A stretch of 44,536 bases of DNA from Candidatus Gallispira edinburgensis (GTDB lineage: Bacteria; Bacillota; Clostridia; Lachnospirales; CAG-274): contig CAJFNV010000073.1 in the NCBI GenBank assembly GCA_904395805.1, positions 1-44,536 of the forward strand, in the 5' to 3' direction. Under the pieces are notes generated by a model, which had not been told where the DNA came from, did no database searches, and saw only the letters and a program-made list of their open reading frames with translations. The translations under genes and the position numbers were made by a program. Below are positions 40,644 to 44,536 of this stretch, piece after piece (the first letter of the stretch is position 1; every line of letters begins with the position of its first letter).

Positions 40644-41606
40644 TTATTGAAATAAATCATTATAAATTTTTTGTAAACTGCCCTTTATATCACATATAAA
40701 TTCCCTGCCATTAAGGTATTCAAGACATCCCTTATCCATATTAAGCTTAAGTCTGCAGCTGTGAAGAAACTGCCTTTCAAGCCTGTATTTGTCATAAAAA
40801 TACTTGTTTACCTTACTGTCGCCGTATTTTCTGTCACCTATTATGGGGTGACCTATATATTCCATACACACCCTTATCTGATGGCTTTTTCCCGTTTCAA
40901 GCTTGACTTCAAGGAGAGTATACCTGCCATTTGATTTAAGAGGCTTGTACTTTGTACATATATAGTCTCCCCCGTTGTCCCTGTTACTTATTAAAACAAT
41001 ATTTCCTTCGTTTTTCAGGTGATAGCCTTCAACTACGCCCTCCTTATCAACAAGTCCTTTTACAACAGTCAGATAATATTTGTCTATAAGCCTTTCTCTG
41101 AATCCCCTGTTAAGCTCCTGAACAGATGCAAGATTTTTACCCATAGTTACAATACCGCTTGTGTTAAGATCAAGTCTGTTGCATATTGAAGGCACAAAGC
41201 CCTTTGCACTATCAGGCTTGTACTCTCCTTTTTCATAAAGATACCATAGAAGCTGGTCATTTAATGTATTATCTCTATGCTCCTTGTCAGGGTGTACAAT
41301 AAGCCCCTCAGGTTTACCGCATATAATTATGTTTTCATCTTCATATACTATTTCAAAATCCCTTCCGGCTTTTTTAATGTCTGCCATCTCTGTAAATTTT
41401 TCAATAGTTTCATCGGCAAGATAAAGGCTTAATATATCCCCTTCTTTTAATATTTCGCTCCCCTCAGCTCTTTTGCCGTTGAGCTTGATATTTTTCTTCC
41501 TCAGCATTTTATATACAAAAGATTTTGGAGCAAGCTTCATATATTTAAAAAGGAATTTATCAACTCTTTGTCCCTTTTCACTGCTTTCTATTTTTATTTC
41601 ACGCAT
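40644..41606 (-). CDS. RluA-family 23S rRNA/tRNA pseudouridine synthase
   Basis: 320 residues. N-terminal S4 RNA-binding domain (QRVDKFLFKYMKLAPKSFVYKMLRKKNIKLNGKR, about 11-60) and a PseudoU_synth_2 catalytic domain with CNRLDLNTSGIV (catalytic Asp), IICGKPEGLIVHPD and GKSHQIRVCMEYIGHPIIGDRKYG. This architecture is RluC/RluD-like; the exact uridines cannot be told. The ATG at 41606 comes one base after the recA stop codon, so I prefer it to the longer frame from 41636; translation is probably coupled to recA. Confidence 0.9.
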   Translation of the reverse strand: MREIKIESSEKGQRVDKFLFKYMKLAPKSFVYKMLRKKNIKLNGKRAEGSEILKEGDILSLYLADETIEKFTEMADIKKAGRDFEIVYEDENIIICGKPEGLIVHPDKEHRDNTLNDQLLWYLYEKGEYKPDSAKGFVPSICNRLDLNTSGIVTMGKNLASVQELNRGFRERLIDKYYLTVVKGLVDKEGVVEGYHLKNEGNIVLISNRDNGGDYICTKYKPLKSNGRYTLLEVKLETGKSHQIRVCMEYIGHPIIGDRKYGDSKVNKYFYDKYRLERQFLHSCRLKLNMDKGCLEYLNGREFICDIKGSLQKIYNDLFQ

Positions 41607-41607
41607 A

Positions 41608-42723
41608 TTACTCTTCTTCAAGCTCCGGAAGCACAATAGGCTCTATCGTTTCATCATCAGCAGTATCAGGCAATTCAGTATTTGCATATGTAATAGCCTT
41701 TAAGCCATAGTGTTCTCTCACCTTGTTTTCGATCTCAAGGCAGATATCAGGATTTTCTTCAAGGAATTTCTTTGCATTTTCTCTTCCCTGTCCTATCCTC
41801 TTTTCGTTATAGCTGTACCATGCACCGCCCTTTTGTATAACATCTATACCTGCGGCAAGGTCAAGTACATCACCTATATGGCTTATTCCCGTACCATACA
41901 TTATATCAAACTCGGCAGTCTTAAAGGGAGGCGCCACCTTGTTTTTAACTACCTTAGCTCTTGTTCTGTTACCTATAAGTTCATTACCGTTCTTTATTGT
42001 ATCAACTTTTCTTATGTCAATTCTAACTGACGCACCGTATTTTAAAGCGGCACCGCCTGTTGTTGTCTCGGGATTTCCGAACATTACACCTATTTTTGAA
42101 CGTAGCTGATTTATAAATATAACAATACAATGGCTCTTGTTAATAACCGAAGCAAGCTTTCTTATAGCCTGAGACATAAGTCTTGCCTGTCCGCCCATTG
42201 TAGCATCGCCCATTTCGCCCTCAATTTCACTCTTGGGAACAAGAGCAGCAACAGAGTCAACAATTACAATATCAATAGCGCCTGAACGCACCATAGTTTC
42301 AGTAATTTCAAGGGCCTGTTCACCTGAATCGGGCTGTGAAACATAAAGCTCGTCAATATTTACTCCAAGCTGCTTTGCATAGACAGGGTCAAGGGCATGC
42401 TCTGCATCAACATATGCAGCAACACCGCCAAGTTTCTGTACCTGTGCAACTATATGAAGGGCAAGAGTTGTCTTACCGCTGCTCTCGGGTCCGAATATTT
42501 CAGTAATTCTTCCCTTGGGGATTCCGCCTATGCCCAGTGCAAGGTCAAGAGAAAGTGCCCCTGTAGGCACAGCCTCAACAGAAAGATTTACCATATTATC
42601 TCCAAGCTTCATTATTGAGCCTTCACCGAAATTCTTTTCGATCTGTTTTAAGGCAAGTTTTAAGGCCTGTTCCTTACCGTCTGCCTCTGTATTGTAATCC
42701 AAAATTTTAGTTTTCTTAGCCAT
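41608..42723 (-). CDS. recA: Recombinase RecA
   Basis: Strand-exchange ATPase and SOS coprotease, 371 residues. Walker [10 protein letters not shown] (78-86), Walker B-type [12 protein letters not shown]1/L2 region with [19 protein letters not shown] and [24 protein letters not shown], and the acidic C-terminal tail ending ELEEE. It overlaps the end of cinA by 8 bases; ACGGAGGATCAAA precedes the ATG. No LexA-type box was found upstream of cinA, so SOS control is not evident in this window. Confidence 0.98.
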   Translation of the reverse strand: MAKKTKILDYNTEADGKEQALKLALKQIEKNFGEGSIMKLGDNMVNLSVEAVPTGALSLDLALGIGGIPKGRITEIFGPESSGKTTLALHIVAQVQKLGGVAAYVDAEHALDPVYAKQLGVNIDELYVSQPDSGEQALEITETMVRSGAIDIVIVDSVAALVPKSEIEGEMGDATMGGQARLMSQAIRKLASVINKSHCIVIFINQLRSKIGVMFGNPETTTGGAALKYGASVRIDIRKVDTIKNGNELIGNRTRAKVVKNKVAPPFKTAEFDIMYGTGISHIGDVLDLAAGIDVIQKGGAWYSYNEKRIGQGRENAKKFLEENPDICLEIENKVREHYGLKAITYANTELPDTADDETIEPIVLPELEEE

Positions 42724-43270
42724 TTTGATCCTCCGTATTTTTAAGTTCCTCTTTTAAAAGTTCAATAACAGCAGTTGTTGATGCTGTCCTTATCATATTT
42801 CTTGAACCCTTGTTCAAAAGTTTCCTGACTACTGCCCTGCCATTTATTGCAACACCTATATACACAAGTCCCACAGGCTTTTCAGCCGTGCCGCCGTCGG
42901 GACCTGCAATACCTGTTGTAGAAAGCCCTATGTCTGTTCCGCTTACTTTCGCCACACCAAGACACATTTCTTCAGCAGTCTGAGGGCTTACCGCCCCGTA
43001 CTTTTCAAGGGTCTCATTTTTAACTCCAAGGAGCCTGTGCTTGCTTTCATTTGTATAAGTAACCATACCATTTACAAAAGCCTGTGATGCTCCGGGATAA
43101 TTTATAAGCCTTGCCGCTACCATGCCCCCTGTACAGCTTTCGGCAGTTGCAATGGTCATTCCTCTTTTTATAACTTCTTCCATTACCCTATATTCAAGAA
43201 AATTCTTTTCATCCTCCTGTATATATTCATTTTGCTTTTCCTTATCCTCTGATATAATTTCATCCTTCAC
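42716..43270 (-). CDS. cinA: CinA C-terminal/PncC-type nicotinamide-nucleotide amidase
   Basis: 184 residues; stand-alone CinA C-terminal (PncC) domain that deamidates nicotinamide mononucleotide in the NAD salvage cycle. Signature [18 protein letters not shown] (active-site Ser in ESCTGG), [53 protein letters not shown]. The N-terminal competence (MoCF-like) domain of full CinA is absent, replaced by an acidic stretch of about 35 residues. AAAGGAGAG is spaced correctly for GTG 43270; an ATG at 43276 is too close to it. First gene before recA, a conserved arrangement. Confidence 0.88.
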   Translation of the reverse strand: MKDEIISEDKEKQNEYIQEDEKNFLEYRVMEEVIKRGMTIATAESCTGGMVAARLINYPGASQAFVNGMVTYTNESKHRLLGVKNETLEKYGAVSPQTAEEMCLGVAKVSGTDIGLSTTGIAGPDGGTAEKPVGLVYIGVAINGRAVVRKLLNKGSRNMIRTASTTAVIELLKEELKNTEDQNG

Positions 43271-43292
43271 ATCCATCTCTCCTTTAAATAAC

Positions 43293-43321
43293 AGTATACT
43301 AAAACTCTGCTCAAAAATCAA
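43293..43321 (-). promoter_or_regulatory. cinA-recA promoter
   Basis: Minus strand: -35 TTGATT (43316-43321), 17-bp spacer, -10 TATACT (43293-43298). Short leader of about 16 bases to the cinA start. Confidence 0.75.
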
Positions 43322-43360
43322 CCCATTTTAGAAAATTTATTCTATTTTCAAACATTTTTT

Positions 43361-44248
43361 CTATATAACAAAAAGCACAATTAAAATCCTTATTGCAGCA
43401 AGCACAACCAAAGTGAGCAGACTTGCAATATTCACCATTTCAAAAGTTCTCTTAATATCATTATGTGTTGTTACTTTCTTTTTATCCCCTATTGTTACAC
43501 CGCTTTTTCTGAAACTAAGCTCTATACCAAGAGCACCTGCACATACAGACATTAAAAGTCCTCTGTTAAGAGATCTCAGTTTATACCTGTCCCGTTTGAA
43601 TATTTTAAAGGCATTCTTACAGTTCATTTTAAGTATTTTTGCTGACATAAGCATAAATAGCGTTGCAATCCTTGCAGGTATAAAATCAGCTATATTTCTG
43701 AGTATCCTTGCAAAAAGCCGGTCTGCAGCATCATTTATGATGACCAGAAGTTTATACACAACTCCTCCTGCTCCGCCGAATACTATAATATAAAATACAG
43801 GAGCAATAACTCTGTCCAGTGAGGCATCCATTATCATAATTATAATATTTTCCGCAATCTCTCTTGGTTCATTTATTTCCCCGTTATCGGTAAGGGTATT
43901 AAAAAGCTTTGTTGCATTTTTAATATATCCTCTTTTAAGTGCCTTATGTACTCTTTCACCGTTTTCCTTAATATCCTTACAGGATATGCAGAAATAGCAT
44001 ACAATGCTTTCAAATATAATCTGAAAGATCATATTATAATTATTTAAAAGTATCTTAATACCCCAGAATATCCCGCCTCCTGCAGCAAGTATAACAAGTG
44101 TAAAAAGCACTCCCAGCTTTCCGTTCATCTTTTTATACATTCTTTTCAAAAATCTGATAAAAATGCTTTTTATTTTCTTTAGTCCTTTAGGCGTGCCTAT
44201 GATCATATCAAGGACATAGCCAATTACAATACTTACTATTACCGACAT
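43361..44248 (-). CDS. CbiB/CobD-like integral membrane protein (divergent)
   Basis: 295 residues from ATG 44248, which follows GGGAGGTTTATC; the longer frame to 44389 is rejected. The order of motifs follows adenosylcobinamide-phosphate synthase CbiB: N-terminal VIGYVLDMIIGTPK (family: LDxLxGDP), then an AEN-type segment IAENIIIMIMDASLDRVIAPVFYIIVFGGAGGVVYKLLVIINDAAD and NIADFIPARIATLFML. About five membrane segments. However, the family GDP and HPV motifs are altered, AxEN..DG is degraded, and no cobalamin genes are nearby. It may be a divergent CbiB or a member recruited to another amide-bond reaction. No cobalamin riboswitch upstream. Confidence 0.7.
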   Translation of the reverse strand: MSVIVSIVIGYVLDMIIGTPKGLKKIKSIFIRFLKRMYKKMNGKLGVLFTLVILAAGGGIFWGIKILLNNYNMIFQIIFESIVCYFCISCKDIKENGERVHKALKRGYIKNATKLFNTLTDNGEINEPREIAENIIIMIMDASLDRVIAPVFYIIVFGGAGGVVYKLLVIINDAADRLFARILRNIADFIPARIATLFMLMSAKILKMNCKNAFKIFKRDRYKLRSLNRGLLMSVCAGALGIELSFRKSGVTIGDKKKVTTHNDIKRTFEMVNIASLLTLVVLAAIRILIVLFVI

Positions 44249-44337
44249 GATAAACCTCCCTAAAAAATTACTGTAATACCCCTTTATACAATTACCCTTT
44301 TCTCTGTACACGGATAAAATTTTCTCCTTTGTTATAT

Positions 44338-44366
44338 ATTTTACCACAAAGTCACATTTTAGTAAA
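44338..44366 (-). promoter_or_regulatory. Promoter of CbiB-like gene
   Basis: Minus strand: -35 TTTACT (44361-44366), 17-bp spacer, -10 TAAAAT (44338-44343). The -35 is weak. Confidence 0.5.
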
Positions 44367-44441
44367 CAAAACCTGCTAACAAAAGTCAAGTGTTTTTTGC
44401 AAATTTCAAAAATTTTTTTATGTGATTAATTTTAAACATCA

Positions 44442-44482
44442 CAAAAAGGCTGGTTAAATTTACGGTTAAATTTCACCAGCCT
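44442..44482 (-). terminator. Terminator of a gene beyond the right edge
   Basis: Minus strand: AGGCTGGT (44475-44482 read in reverse complement) pairs with ACCAGCCT (44447-44454), followed by TTTTTGTG (44442-44447). It should end a minus-strand transcript entering from the right. Nothing coding is visible in 44483-44536. Confidence 0.75.
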
Positions 44483-44536
44483 GACTACTGTATTTGTAAT
44501 TTTATTGATATACTTCGCTTACTCGTGCATAGTAAA

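Noticed and set aside
43271..43330. LexA/SOS box for cinA-recA
   Set aside because: No GAAC-N4-GTTC-type palindrome is present at or near the promoter; direct SOS control cannot be claimed.
44249..44337. Cobalamin riboswitch before the CbiB-like gene
   Set aside because: The leader of about 85 bases is too short and lacks the conserved B12-box motif.

Overview
The window is AT-rich chromosomal DNA of an anaerobic, low-GC, probably spore-forming member of the Clostridia (gut Lachnospirales/Oscillospirales type). Reasons: strong AGGAGG ribosome binding sites and TTGACA/TATAAT promoters, a CwlD-type germination amidase, fermentation genes (adhE, pta-ackA), a CsaB-type cell-wall pyruvyl transferase, and short palindromic repeats in several gaps. 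No rRNA, tRNA, CRISPR array, prophage or transposase gene was seen.

Layout. 1-3978 (minus): sugar ABC importer (two permeases, one cut by the window edge, and a lipoprotein binding protein) with an HAD phosphatase upstream. 4022-4623: non-coding hairpin array. 4624-6929 (minus): serine biosynthesis serC-serA. 7275-8228 (plus): PrsA-like foldase lipoprotein. 8507-18698 (minus): ten-gene envelope polysaccharide operon (flippase, UDP-ManNAc dehydrogenase-like enzyme, two glycosyltransferases, DUF4330 protein, small membrane protein, O-antigen-ligase-type enzyme, CsaB, small secreted protein, TagA/WecG transferase). 19290-22118 (minus): large secreted phosphodiester-glycosidase-family protein. 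22593-25983 (plus): adhE plus an APH-fold kinase, behind a promoter with a Rex-box-like palindrome. 26143-32354 (minus): rfbA-rfbB-rfbD-rfbC, a one-chain Wzz/BY-kinase and an SGNH-like protein that has lost its catalytic residues. 32571-35664 (minus): yceD-rpmF and pta-ackA. 35864-37009 (plus): tmcAL. 37037-39356 (minus): small membrane protein, cwlD and an XRE regulator; a divergent plus-strand gene of three 17-residue repeats follows at 39483. 39827-44248 (minus): nucleotidyltransferase, then rluA-type synthase, recA and cinA, and a divergent CbiB/CobD-like membrane protein.

How the genes fit together. TagA, the ManNAc-type dehydrogenase, CsaB, the flippase and the ligase are consistent with a ManNAc/ManNAcA-containing secondary cell wall polymer that is pyruvylated. 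The rfb genes make dTDP-L-rhamnose, and the BY-kinase would control length or export of a polysaccharide. AdhE, Pta and AckA are the ethanol and acetate ends of acetyl-CoA fermentation. TmcAL uses acetate to modify tRNA-Met and sits back to back with pta.

The least explained items are: (i) a family of 314-467 bp elements with 17-18 bp terminal inverted repeats and exchangeable hairpin tips; (ii) an 83-bp duplication carrying a consensus promoter on both sides of one such element; (iii) the XRE regulator and triple-repeat gene with two matching palindromic operators; (iv) the SGNH pseudo-enzyme; (v) the kinase attached to adhE; and (vi) a near-identical hairpin ahead of both serA and pta. Several start codons were moved from the longest reading frame to the codon that follows a good ribosome binding site.
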